This document shows, in pieces, positions 7,678 through 16,830 of a DNA stretch of 21,233 nucleotides. Position 1 is the first letter of the stretch; each line of letters begins with the position of its first letter. The position numbers and the translations under genes were made by a program. A model generated the notes under the pieces. It ran no database searches and was not told where the DNA came from. It saw only the letters and a program-made list of their open reading frames with translations. This DNA comes from Cocleimonas sp. (lineage in GTDB: Bacteria > Pseudomonadota > Gammaproteobacteria > Thiotrichales > Thiotrichaceae), in assembly GCA_023146675.1 (NCBI GenBank), contig JAGLBQ010000038.1, positions 1 through 21,233 of the forward strand, in the 5' to 3' direction.

Positions 7678-7735
7678 TTTAGGACGCTCCTAAAAGTGCG
7701 GAAAGTAACACAGTGAAAAAGTTATGATCCGCACT
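7678..7735 (+). other. Two adjacent stem-loops between the deacetylase gene and ygiQ
   Basis: TTTAGGA-CGC-TCCTAAA (7678-7694) is a perfect 7-bp stem with a 3-base loop. It abuts a second element in which AGTGCGGA (7695-7702) pairs with TCCGCACT (7728-7735), with an inner TAAC/GTTA pairing (7706-7709 with 7721-7724). Neither stem is followed by a U-tract, so calling them terminators is only tentative. They could also stabilise the 3' end of the deacetylase mRNA. Confidence 0.45.
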
Positions 7736-7814
7736 ATTAACTAAAGTAAAAATCTACCACCCTCGCATTTATAATGACTCCACCTAATGAGTAACTGCTT
7801 ATAGTCAAATAGGC

Positions 7815-7820
7815 TATACT
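7815..7820 (+). promoter_or_regulatory. Possible -10 element for ygiQ
   Basis: TATACT matches the sigma-70 -10 consensus at 5 of 6 positions and ends 7 bases before the ygiQ start codon. No good -35 hexamer is visible 16-18 bases upstream. If it is used, transcription would begin at or very near the ATG. Confidence 0.35.
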
Positions 7821-7826
7821 CCGCTG

Positions 7827-10019
7827 ATGCCCATACAACCCAAAAACCTCCACTCCTACCCCAAATTCTGGCCACATAAAATGGGTGTAGTCCCAACGCC
7901 TGTCTTACCCATGTCACGCTCTGAGATGAATGACTTAGAATGGGATTGTTGCGATATTATTATCATTACAGGCGATGCCTATGTAGATCATCCTAGTTTT
8001 GGTATGGCGATTATAGGACGTTTGCTGGAATCTCAAGGTTTTCGTGTTGGTATTATCTCTCAGCCTAATTGGAAGTCTGCGGATGCTTTTCGACAGCTTG
8101 GAAAACCTGCTTTATGCTTTGCCATAGCGTCTGGCAATATGGATTCGATGGTGAATCATTATACCGCTGAGAAAAAACCACGCTCTGATGATGCGTATAC
8201 CGCAGGTGCAATAGCAGGAAAACGTCCTGATCGCGCTACCACTGTTTATACACAACGAGCAAGAGAAGCCTATAAAGGCATTCCTGTCATTATCGGTGGT
8301 ATTGAGGCGAGTTTGCGACGCATTGCTCAATACGATCACTGGTCACAGACTATACGTCGCTCTATTTTACCTGATTCCAAGGCTGATCTACTTATTTTTG
8401 GCAATGCAGAACGTGCGGTGGTTGAGGTAGCGCATCGACTTGCTGCGGGTGAGGATATTAAACAGATTACCGATATTCGTGGCACCGCATTTATGCGCCA
8501 AGGTATTCCTGAAGGCTGGACAGTATTAGACTCCAGTAAAATAGATACGGATAAAAGCCTTGAGCACCCTCAAGCGGATCCTTATGCCGATACATCCAGT
8601 AACGACAAGCAAAGCTGTAAAAGCGAACAAACAAATAAAATTAATCCCAATCAAGGTGCAGCACACGTTATCCACTTTAATCAACGTAGCAAAGGGTTAA
8701 AGCGCGATACTACCGTGATCCGACTACCCTCCTTTGAGCAAGTGGTAAAAGATCGCTATCTATATGCACACACTTCACGTGTCTTTCATTTAGAAACCAA
8801 CCCAGGCAATGCGCGTGCTTTAATACAGCGGCATGGTGAGCGCGATGTTTGGCTTAATCCACCCCCTATTCCCTTATCAATGGAGGAATTTGATAGTGTA
8901 TTTGAGCTACCTTACACACGCAAACCACATCCTGCTTATGGTGATCTGAGAATCCCTGCTTTCGATATGATTCGCTACTCGATTAATATTATGCGTGGCT
9001 GTTTTGGCGGTTGTACTTTTTGCTCAATTACCGAACATGAGGGACGTATTATTCAGAGTCGTTCGGAGGATTCCGTGATTCGTGAGATTGAAACCATCCG
9101 TGATAATGATCCAGAATTTAAAGGTAATATTTCTGATTTAGGCGGCCCGACCGCTAATATGTATCGCCTACAATGTAAAGACCCTAAAATAGAAGCATCC
9201 TGCCGTCGTCTTACGTGTGTCTATCCTGATATTTGTCCTAATCTAGGAACAAATCATCAACCTCTTACCAAGTTATATCGGCGCGCACGAAAATTAAAAG
9301 GCATTAAACGTATTTTTATCGCCTCAGGCTTACGCTATGACTTAGCAGTGCGCGACCCTGAATATATTAAAGAATTAGTGACCCATCATGTTGGTGGGCG
9401 TTTGAAAATTGCGCCAGAACATACTGAGGAAGATACCTTATCAAAAATGATGAAGCCTGGTATTGGTGCTTATCAACACTTTAAAAAACTTTTTGAACGC
9501 TATTCTAAACAAGCAGGAAAAGAACAGTATTTAATCCCCTATTTTATCTCCTCTCACCCTGGTACGAGTGATAAGGACATGCTCAATCTGGCGCTATGGC
9601 TAAAGCGTAACAACTTTAAACCAGATCAAGTACAAGCTTTTATTCCCACGCCAATGGCAATTGCCTCCGCAATGTATCACAGTGAATTAAATCCACTCAA
9701 AAAAATAACCCGTGATGCTGAAGCCGTTAAAACACCGCGTAGTGGCAAACAACGTAAGCTACATAAGGCCTTTTTACGCTATCACGACCCTAAAAACTGG
9801 AGTGTTTTACGCCAAGCACTAAAACAAATGGGACGCGGGGATTTAATTGGCAGTGGAGAAGAGCATTTAGTACCGTACGAGGGTGGTAGTCAGAAATCTA
9901 ACCCTACAAAATCTCGAAGGAATGAGAAGGATTTTCATCATCGTATTCCTGTGAAAAAACGACGTGGCAAGGTTGGCATTAAAAAATCATTTAGCAAAAA
10001 AAGGAAAAGAATAAGATGA
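7827..10019 (+). CDS. ygiQ: YgiQ-family radical SAM protein
   Basis: The 730 residues align from end to end with the YgiQ family (E. coli ~739 aa): L-P-M-S-R near residue 28, T-G-D-A-Y-V-D-H-P-S-F-G-M-A-I, I-G-G-I-E-A-S-L-R-R, and the radical SAM cluster C392-F-G-G-C396-T-F-C399, which binds a 4Fe-4S cluster for SAM cleavage. The reaction of YgiQ proteins is not known. A low-complexity linker at about 240-290 and a very basic C-terminus (~700-730) flank the conserved parts; the tail could contact nucleic acid. ATG 7827 gives an N-terminus of the family's length but has no SD, and a -10-like TATACT ends only 6 bases upstream. The stop overlaps the SNF2 gene's ATG by 4 bases, indicating coupled translation. 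Confidence 0.95.
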   Translation: MPIQPKNLHSYPKFWPHKMGVVPTPVLPMSRSEMNDLEWDCCDIIIITGDAYVDHPSFGMAIIGRLLESQGFRVGIISQPNWKSADAFRQLGKPALCFAIASGNMDSMVNHYTAEKKPRSDDAYTAGAIAGKRPDRATTVYTQRAREAYKGIPVIIGGIEASLRRIAQYDHWSQTIRRSILPDSKADLLIFGNAERAVVEVAHRLAAGEDIKQITDIRGTAFMRQGIPEGWTVLDSSKIDTDKSLEHPQADPYADTSSNDKQSCKSEQTNKINPNQGAAHVIHFNQRSKGLKRDTTVIRLPSFEQVVKDRYLYAHTSRVFHLETNPGNARALIQRHGERDVWLNPPPIPLSMEEFDSVFELPYTRKPHPAYGDLRIPAFDMIRYSINIMRGCFGGCTFCSITEHEGRIIQSRSEDSVIREIETIRDNDPEFKGNISDLGGPTANMYRLQCKDPKIEASCRRLTCVYPDICPNLGTNHQPLTKLYRRARKLKGIKRIFIASGLRYDLAVRDPEYIKELVTHHVGGRLKIAPEHTEEDTLSKMMKPGIGAYQHFKKLFERYSKQAGKEQYLIPYFISSHPGTSDKDMLNLALWLKRNNFKPDQVQAFIPTPMAIASAMYHSELNPLKKITRDAEAVKTPRSGKQRKLHKAFLRYHDPKNWSVLRQALKQMGRGDLIGSGEEHLVPYEGGSQKSNPTKSRRNEKDFHHRIPVKKRRGKVGIKKSFSKKRKRIR

Positions 10020-13000
10020 ATGTATACCACGGCACATGGCTGCCGCCTTCCAATACTGATTTTAATAATAATGGGCAATTTGTTTTTTGGATTGAAACAC
10101 CAACACACAATAAGCGTAAAAATAAAACAATTAAGCATCCCAATCACCTCTCAAACCTGCTCAAACTCGATACATTTCTCTCCTCAGACCTTGCACTAAC
10201 CAATGCATTAATTAATAAGCTTAATCCTGAAATTATTGGTTGTTATGCAACATTACCTAGTGCTGATAACCGCCCTTTACCCAGCTCAGAAATGGCAAAT
10301 TATTTGGGTGATTATCCTCCTGATGATTATCATTGGCAAAACTGGTCAATGACCGTGATTAGCATGGCGCAACCGTTGCTATTTTTACGAGAATTATCAT
10401 TTATTGCTAGCTTTAATAACCCTAAGTTTCGCTTGGGTGCAGATTTATTATTCTGGATTCGTTACGCACAGCAATTACGGCAATTAGTTCGCCAACATCA
10501 ATTTATCCCTGTGATGAAATGCCACCAACCTGCACGAAAAGCTGCACGATTAAAGATATACACAGGCTGGTCACCTGCGGGTAAGCATTATGAAGAAGGC
10601 TTGCAAGCATTTGCATCGGCGCTTCCTAGTATTTGCACAATGATCAGTGATACAAAATCAAAATCAATGAAAATCAGCCAACCAAAGGCGATCGATTCAA
10701 TTGATTTATTACGCCATTTTTCTGAGCAAATAGTGGAAGCTCTGGTCATCAAGACTCCCATCACCAAACAAATATTAAAAAAATTAAAAGATAATTGGCT
10801 GACTAACGCGTTAGGTTATGATGAGTCCGATAATCCAACGCTTCCCAATGATGCCACAGGACTTTCAACAGAAGATTGGAAACAATGGCATCGTTGGCAA
10901 AAAGAGATTACGGGTCAAGCACAGCATATTGGCTTTTCATTAGGGGTACGTTTACAACCACTTGATACGAAAAAAGAAACACAGTGGCAGCTAAATTTTT
11001 ATGTTGAATCCAGTAAAGATCCTTCGCTAAAAATTGATCTCGCTGAATGGTGGCTATTATCTGCGACTCAACAGAAGCAGTGGCAAAAAAACTTAGGCGA
11101 ACAATTTGAGCGCAATCTATTAATGAATATGGGACACGCAGCCCGTATGTGTCCCCTATTATGGCAGGGAATGGAATCAACTCATCCTGCTAGTTTAATA
11201 GTAGATTTAAACACCGCCTATGAATTTCTAAAAAATGATGCCTCTGTTCTCGAAGCGGCTGGGTTTAAAATTATTGTCCCCAGTTGGTGGACACCCAAGG
11301 GGCGCAAACGGGCGCGTATTCGGGTTAAAGCCTCAGGAAAATCAGCGCCTAGCCAAGAAAAAGACACGGGAACAGGCTATTTTGCGCTTCCCTCACTGGT
11401 GCAATATCAATATGAGCTTTCTGTGGGCGGTGAAACGGTAACAGAAAAAGAATGGCAAGAACTGATTAATGCAAAATCTTCGCTGGTACAGTTTCGTGGT
11501 GAATGGATGGAGCTTGATGGGGGGCAAATGAGCCAGTTGCTGGAACTATGGCAACAACAAGAACAAAATAGTGAAGAACTTTCAGTGAGTGACTTGCTGA
11601 AACAAGTGGCAGAAGCTGATGAAGACAGCATCGAATATGTATTTGATGAGGTACTAACTGATGTGTTAAGCCGACTTCAACAGCAAGAAAAGATTAAACC
11701 TCAAAATGATCCAGAAGGCTTGCAAGGCGAACTAAGAGAATATCAAAAACAAGGGCTAGCATGGCTAACAGCACAAGAAGCGCTAGGGCTTAACCCTTGT
11801 TTGGCAGATGATATGGGGCTGGGTAAAACGATTCAAATTATTGCCCTATTGCTACATGAGCGTGAACAAGATAAACAGAGCAAAAAAACATCACTATTGC
11901 CCACGTTACTGATTGCTCCAACCTCTGTGATTGGTAACTGGCAAAAGGAGATGGAAAAATTTGCACCACAACTTAGTAGCCTTATTCATCATGGGATAAA
12001 GCGTGCTAAAAAAACAGCCGAATTAACCGAAGCAATGGCGGGGCATGATGTCTTAATTACCTCCTTTAGTATTGCTCGTAGAGACAACAAACTTCTGAAG
12101 GAACAAAATTGGCAACGAATTGTTGTTGATGAAGCGCAAAACATTAAAAACCCAAAATCAGCACAGGCAAAAGCCATTTATGCCCTAAAAGCACCTCACC
12201 GCATTGCCATGACAGGTACGCCAATAGAGAATCGCTTAATGGATATGTGGTCACTCTTCCACTTCCTAAATCCAGGTTATTTAGGTACGGCATTACAATT
12301 TAAACGGGGTTATGAAACACCGATACAGCGTGATAATGATGTGCATCGTTCACGACAACTCAAGCGTTTGGTACATCCTTTTATCTTACGGCGCTTAAAA
12401 ACAGATAAATCTATTATTGATGACTTACCTGATAAAGTGGAGCAAAAAGTTTATTGCAATTTAACCAAAGAACAAGCATCGCTATACCAAGCCGTTGTTG
12501 ATGATGTACAAGAACAGTTAGAAGAGGCTGATGGCATTCAACGCAAAGGATTAATTTTATCGACCTTAATGAAATTAAAACAAATCTGTAATCATCCTGC
12601 TCAATTTTTACAAGATGGGAGTGACTTTAGTGAAATGCGCTCACATAAGCTAGCGCGTGTTAATGAAATGATTAATGTTGCTTTAGAGGATGGCGATAGC
12701 TTACTGATATTTACCCAATTTACAGAAATTGGGACACAGCTTGAAACACTATTGCGAGAAAAACATGCTTGTCCTATTCACTATCTGCACGGTGGTACCA
12801 GCCGAAAGAAGCGTGAACAGATGATTGAAGGCTTTCAAAACCCTGATTCTGACGCAGGTATTTTTATACTCTCTCTCAAAGCTGGTGGTGTTGGAATTAC
12901 CCTTACCCAAGCAAATCATGTCTTTCATTTTGATCGCTGGTGGAATCCTGCTGTTGAAAATCAGGCAACAGATCGTGCTTATCGTATTGGTCAAGAAAAG

Positions 13001-13186
13001 AAAGTATTTGCACATAAAATGGTAACGCTAGGAACACTGGAAGAACGCATAGATCAAATGCTAGAAGACAAGCAGAGTCTAGCTGATAATATTGTGGGCA
13101 CCGATGAAAACTGGTTAACCGAAATGGATAATGCGGCGTTCCAACAACTCATTCAATTAAACCGCACCACCATAATGGAGGCGTAA
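10016..13186 (+). CDS. SNF2-family DNA-dependent ATPase/helicase
   Basis: This 1056-residue SWI2/SNF2 ATPase probably translocates on DNA to remodel protein-DNA complexes. Motif I is D-D-M-G-L-G-K-T (598-605), motif II D-E-A-Q (705-708), motif III M-T-G-T-P-I-E-N-R. The C-terminal half carries A-G-G-V-G-I-T-L and Q983-A-T-D-R-A-Y-R-I-G-Q993 (motif VI), so both RecA-like lobes appear intact. The region at about 405-515 (G-F-K-I-I-V-P-S-W-W-T-P-K-G, later V-G-G-E-T-V-T-E-K-E-W) matches the accessory domain that precedes the ATPase in many bacterial SNF2 proteins. The first ~400 residues are family-specific. Its start overlaps ygiQ's stop by 4 bases and the SWIM gene follows after 2 bases, so these form one transcription unit. 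Confidence 0.95.
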   Translation: MNVYHGTWLPPSNTDFNNNGQFVFWIETPTHNKRKNKTIKHPNHLSNLLKLDTFLSSDLALTNALINKLNPEIIGCYATLPSADNRPLPSSEMANYLGDYPPDDYHWQNWSMTVISMAQPLLFLRELSFIASFNNPKFRLGADLLFWIRYAQQLRQLVRQHQFIPVMKCHQPARKAARLKIYTGWSPAGKHYEEGLQAFASALPSICTMISDTKSKSMKISQPKAIDSIDLLRHFSEQIVEALVIKTPITKQILKKLKDNWLTNALGYDESDNPTLPNDATGLSTEDWKQWHRWQKEITGQAQHIGFSLGVRLQPLDTKKETQWQLNFYVESSKDPSLKIDLAEWWLLSATQQKQWQKNLGEQFERNLLMNMGHAARMCPLLWQGMESTHPASLIVDLNTAYEFLKNDASVLEAAGFKIIVPSWWTPKGRKRARIRVKASGKSAPSQEKDTGTGYFALPSLVQYQYELSVGGETVTEKEWQELINAKSSLVQFRGEWMELDGGQMSQLLELWQQQEQNSEELSVSDLLKQVAEADEDSIEYVFDEVLTDVLSRLQQQEKIKPQNDPEGLQGELREYQKQGLAWLTAQEALGLNPCLADDMGLGKTIQIIALLLHEREQDKQSKKTSLLPTLLIAPTSVIGNWQKEMEKFAPQLSSLIHHGIKRAKKTAELTEAMAGHDVLITSFSIARRDNKLLKEQNWQRIVVDEAQNIKNPKSAQAKAIYALKAPHRIAMTGTPIENRLMDMWSLFHFLNPGYLGTALQFKRGYETPIQRDNDVHRSRQLKRLVHPFILRRLKTDKSIIDDLPDKVEQKVYCNLTKEQASLYQAVVDDVQEQLEEADGIQRKGLILSTLMKLKQICNHPAQFLQDGSDFSEMRSHKLARVNEMINVALEDGDSLLIFTQFTEIGTQLETLLREKHACPIHYLHGGTSRKKREQMIEGFQNPDSDAGIFILSLKAGGVGITLTQANHVFHFDRWWNPAVENQATDRAYRIGQEKKVFAHKMVTLGTLEERIDQMLEDKQSLADNIVGTDENWLTEMDNAAFQQLIQLNRTTIMEA

Positions 13187-13188
13187 AA

Positions 13189-14025
13189 ATGGCAAAAATC
13201 ACACGAACATGGTGGGGTGAAAGCTTTCTTGATGTGCTGAGTATCAGTATGGACGAAGGACGATTAAAACGCGGACGCGCCTATTCAAGCCCTAATCGTT
13301 TATTAAAATTTGATATTAATCAATGCAGTATTAAAGCCACCCTGCGTGGTAATATTAATCATTATTTTGGTGTTTATAAAGAACCACGCTATAAGGCAGA
13401 AGTCAAACTAACAACATTTAGCGCTAAACAGTGGGATAACATTATTGCAGAAATAACCCATAATGCTGCCTGCCTATCGCAATTATTAATGAATGAAATG
13501 CCCGCCTCGATTGAAGATGTGTTTGCCAAACAAAATCTACATTTATTACCTGAAAGAAGCACAGACCTTATTAGTCACTGCTCATGTCCTGATTACGCAG
13601 ACCCTTGCAAACATGTTGCAGGTGTTTACTATAAAGTAGCCTCATTACTTGATCGTGATCCCTTTTTATTATTTCAGCTACGAGGAATGGATGTCAATAA
13701 GCTACAGGAAAAACTAGCACTTTCCCCGCTTGGAAAAGCATTGATTGATCGCTGGAATGATGGCGAACAACCGATTGAATACCATCTTCATCGTTATTCT
13801 GCTCCTCAGCCCTGCCCTTTGAAACCATCAACTATTCAGCAGTTTTGGCAAGGAAAGAGCGTATTACCTGAGGTTGAAAATAGTATGGATTCGCCTGCAA
13901 CGACTGCAGTATTAATTAAAAAGGCAGGAGATTATCCGCTCTTTTGGCAACGTGACAATTCATTTATTGAAATAATGGAAATTATTTATCCGCGTATTGT
14001 GGATAAGAATAAGCTTGCGCTTTAA
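13189..14025 (+). CDS. SWIM zinc-finger protein, partner of the SNF2 helicase
   Basis: The SWIM motif is intact: C131-S-C133-P-D-Y-A-D-P-C140-K-H142 (CxC-x6-CxH), a zinc-binding fold thought to bind DNA or protein. Small SWIM proteins encoded next to bacterial SNF2 helicases are a known association and probably work with the helicase, though the process is undefined. The N-terminus begins with T-R-T-W-W-G, a common opening in this family. GGAGG (13177-13181), inside the end of the helicase gene, lies 7 bases before ATG and is one of the strongest SD sites in the window. The protein (278 aa) looks complete and is last in the ygiQ-SNF2-SWIM operon. Confidence 0.92.
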   Translation: MAKITRTWWGESFLDVLSISMDEGRLKRGRAYSSPNRLLKFDINQCSIKATLRGNINHYFGVYKEPRYKAEVKLTTFSAKQWDNIIAEITHNAACLSQLLMNEMPASIEDVFAKQNLHLLPERSTDLISHCSCPDYADPCKHVAGVYYKVASLLDRDPFLLFQLRGMDVNKLQEKLALSPLGKALIDRWNDGEQPIEYHLHRYSAPQPCPLKPSTIQQFWQGKSVLPEVENSMDSPATTAVLIKKAGDYPLFWQRDNSFIEIMEIIYPRIVDKNKLAL

Positions 14026-14058
14026 ATCACTTATCCATTGATAAATAACAGTTTTTAT
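14000..14058 (+). terminator. Possible terminator of the ygiQ-SNF2-SWIM operon
   Basis: TGGATAAG (14000-14007) pairs perfectly with CTTATCCA (14030-14037), and a smaller AAGC/GCTT pairing sits inside. The structure spans the SWIM stop codon. A T-rich run (14049-14058) starts 11 bases after the stem, further away than in a standard intrinsic terminator, hence the low confidence. Confidence 0.35.
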
Positions 14059-14148
14059 TTTCACATACGCAAAGACAAGGATATTATGCATTGAAAACAT
14101 TATTTTTTAACGATAAGGTTATACTATAAATAATAATCACTGGATTCT

Positions 14149-16731
14149 ATGATGACGCGTATCAACCCTCTAAGTATTCTCTTTATTGCTCTGCTGTTTA
14201 TGTTAACTGCCTGTAGTGGAGGGAGCAAAGGTGGTGATAAAATCACCAAAAAAGAGGGAGTTCTTACGGTTAATAATAAATTATTAGCTGGCATTGATTA
14301 TCGTTCGGGCGAAACAAAAGGTGTCACCAATACAAAAGGTGCATTTAAATATGAGAAGGGAAAAGACACTTCTTTTTCACTTGATCACGAATCATTAGGC
14401 AAGTTGCCTGCTACCATTATTGATAAAAAATCAACCATTACCCTGACACAGATTATCAAGTCTAATACGGATCCTAGAGAGTCTCTCAAAACGCTACCCG
14501 AGTTATATAAAAAGTTTGAAACTAGCGCTGCTCATATTCAATCACCGACTTATTTAACCCTTATTAATGCACAAGAAGAAAAAATACTGACACTCATGGG
14601 TAAGCCCGTTTCTGGTCTTGAATACAAATCAGGAAGTCGCGCTGGAACAACGGACAAATTTGGTTTATTTAATTATGAAGCAGGAAAAAATATTGCTTTT
14701 AGCATTGCGGGGAAACATATTGGCAGTGTTAGCCCAAACAATCTACCCATTAGTATTGAGAAATTGGTTAAGAATGCCAGCAATCCTGTTATTAAGCATT
14801 TGCCTTTGTTATTGACTGATCTTAATGCTAAAAATGCTACCTCTATTAATGCCAAGTTTAATCTTAACCAGCTTGAGCAAGCACTCTTTAAACCTACTTC
14901 ATTACCGACAGGACGCTCACTAGGAATTAATTTAGAAACGCCCCAAGCAGAGGCAGATGGTATTTATCAGCCACTCCCTTTTGTGGATATATTTCGTGTT
15001 GCGCGTCCCTTTATGGAGAATTCTTGTACCGATATTAGTTATGACCGTGCAGGATGGCCACTAGATTTACCTGCCAGTTGTGCATCGCAAGGTGCTAAAA
15101 AATATGCCATGACGCGTATTTTACAATTTATGCCCAATAACGCTGCACCCGTAGGTCGTTATCATGTGCTTTATGATGGCAAGGGAGATATTAGGTTTGA
15201 CCATATGGGGACGAATAGAAAAGTGGTTGATGACGGTCATTTAACCGTTGATATTAAAGCATTACCTAAAAACCTCTATCTTCATGGTCTTGTGCTTTTT
15301 ATCACTAAAACAGATAGCACTAATCCTATCCGTAATATCCGTATTATTATGCCTGGTGGCATCTGTAAGGGTAATCCATTTGAACGTGTTGATACGGCTA
15401 ATCAGTGTTCAGATGATAATCCCTATATTTCTTTTTTTGATGTGCTAAAAAACAACCGTGAGGCAATTATCTTTAACCCAGATTATCTTGCCTTTCATAA
15501 AGATTTTCGTGTATTACGAATGATGAATTTCATGGAAGCTACACCGCGTCGCCCTGCTTCTAATAGCCTTAATCCCTGCCCTAATAATGATACCTATGCT
15601 GATTGCCTAACTCGCGACAGAAGCTGGAATCAGATTGCAAAAATGTCGGATGCAAGCTGGGGTGGCTCTTATAAAACCATCGTTACCAAACGCTTTGGTG
15701 TACCACTTGAAATAACGGTTGCGCTGGCAAATCTATTACAGGCACATCCTTGGTTTACCCTTCCCTTTAATGCCAGTGATGATTATATTGATCAATACGC
15801 AGGCTATCTTAAAACGAATCTCGATAAATCACTGCGCGCACATATTGAATACAGTAATGAAGTCTGGAATGGTGGCTTTTGGGGTGCACAATATGCAGTT
15901 GTCATGGGTAAAAAGCTCGGTTTAGATAAGCCAGCGTTAGCTTTTCGTTCTGAGGAACATACTGCACGTGTTCGCTTTTACTCCAAACGTTCGGTAGAAA
16001 TGTTTAAGCGCTTTGAAAATGTCTTTGGTAATTTAACTCGACTCGTACGCATTATGGGTGGGCAGCACAAATCACATGCCTATAGTCGTGATATTTTATC
16101 CTATAAAGATGCTTCTGATGATACCGATGTCCTTGCTGTAGCACCCTACTTCCACGGTTGCTGGAGTCGCACGAAAGCGGGGGATAGCGAAATTCCAATC
16201 GCGGCGTGTGGTAATACAGACGTTGTGGAAAAAACATTAGCCGAAGCAAAATCAGTAGATGATATATTTACTACAATCAATAGTACCTACACACCAAGCG
16301 CTGCCACTGCGGGGCAAAAAGGAGATACCAACTCCATTGATGCGATTACGAAATTAATGACAAATCAGGTCAATATTACTAATAATTTTGGTGTTGATCT
16401 ATATGCCTATGAAGGTGGGCAACATCTAACCGTGAACTATGGTGACACTACCCTAACAACCAGCACACTAGATTCACTGTATGATCTAATTGCTACCGCC
16501 AATCGTGATCCACGTATGGGTGATTTATACAGCAAGTTTCTCACTGAATGGAAAAAGCGCGGAGGTAAACAGTTTATGCTCTTTACCTCACCACAAACCT
16601 TTAACCGTTATGGTTTTTTTGGCATTAAGGAGTGGATAAATCAACCACGAGTTGAAGCACCTAAATATAATGCGGCGATGAGTTTTCAGGAAGATACGGG
16701 TAGTTGCTGGTGGGCTGGCTGTGATGAATAA
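14149..16731 (+). CDS. Large lipoprotein with two N-terminal repeats and a GH-A-like domain
   Basis: Residues 1-22 form a lipoprotein signal ending in L-T-A-C22; Ser-Gly after the Cys suggests the outer membrane. Two related ~45-residue units follow, at about 46-90 (A-G-I-D-Y-R-S-G...T-N-T-K-G-A-F-K-Y) and 154-198 (S-G-L-E-Y-K-S-G...T-D-K-F-G-L-F-N-Y). The remainder (~270-860) contains E-Y-S-N570-E571-V-W-N-G-G and later Y-A-Y-E755-G-G-Q-H. An Asn-Glu pair plus a later Glu is the catalytic pattern of clan GH-A glycoside hydrolases, so surface polysaccharide binding or cleavage is a reasonable inference but not proven. Several Cys residues (e.g. C-T-D, C-A-S-Q) fit an exported, disulfide-bonded protein. 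Two ATGs stand in tandem (14149, 14152); the SD is weak. The gene is monocistronic and convergent with the liv genes. Confidence 0.75.
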   Translation: MMTRINPLSILFIALLFMLTACSGGSKGGDKITKKEGVLTVNNKLLAGIDYRSGETKGVTNTKGAFKYEKGKDTSFSLDHESLGKLPATIIDKKSTITLTQIIKSNTDPRESLKTLPELYKKFETSAAHIQSPTYLTLINAQEEKILTLMGKPVSGLEYKSGSRAGTTDKFGLFNYEAGKNIAFSIAGKHIGSVSPNNLPISIEKLVKNASNPVIKHLPLLLTDLNAKNATSINAKFNLNQLEQALFKPTSLPTGRSLGINLETPQAEADGIYQPLPFVDIFRVARPFMENSCTDISYDRAGWPLDLPASCASQGAKKYAMTRILQFMPNNAAPVGRYHVLYDGKGDIRFDHMGTNRKVVDDGHLTVDIKALPKNLYLHGLVLFITKTDSTNPIRNIRIIMPGGICKGNPFERVDTANQCSDDNPYISFFDVLKNNREAIIFNPDYLAFHKDFRVLRMMNFMEATPRRPASNSLNPCPNNDTYADCLTRDRSWNQIAKMSDASWGGSYKTIVTKRFGVPLEITVALANLLQAHPWFTLPFNASDDYIDQYAGYLKTNLDKSLRAHIEYSNEVWNGGFWGAQYAVVMGKKLGLDKPALAFRSEEHTARVRFYSKRSVEMFKRFENVFGNLTRLVRIMGGQHKSHAYSRDILSYKDASDDTDVLAVAPYFHGCWSRTKAGDSEIPIAACGNTDVVEKTLAEAKSVDDIFTTINSTYTPSAATAGQKGDTNSIDAITKLMTNQVNITNNFGVDLYAYEGGQHLTVNYGDTTLTTSTLDSLYDLIATANRDPRMGDLYSKFLTEWKKRGGKQFMLFTSPQTFNRYGFFGIKEWINQPRVEAPKYNAAMSFQEDTGSCWWAGCDE

Positions 16732-16772
16732 AGTAGTAAACGAACGTGCACCTTATCTATAATAATTTGTCA

Positions 16773-16807
16773 GTAATTGTGGCAGAAAGTTTTTCCGCTG
16801 CAATTAC
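16773..16807. terminator. Hairpin between convergent genes
   Basis: GTAATTG (16773-16779) and CAATTAC (16801-16807) form a perfect 7-bp outer stem. It continues inward through two wobble pairs, G-C/C-G pairs and GAAA/TTTC with one mismatch. Placed between two genes that end towards each other, it could end transcription from both sides, but neither strand has a U-tract after it. Confidence 0.45.
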
Positions 16808-16830
16808 TTGACTCATGAGTATACATAATC

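Noticed and set aside
14091..14125. TTGAAA and TATACT as a promoter for the lipoprotein gene
   Set aside because: The spacer is 23 bases, too long for sigma-70; pairing TTGAAA with GATAAG (16-base spacer) gives only a 4/6 -10 match. A promoter is likely here but cannot be placed.
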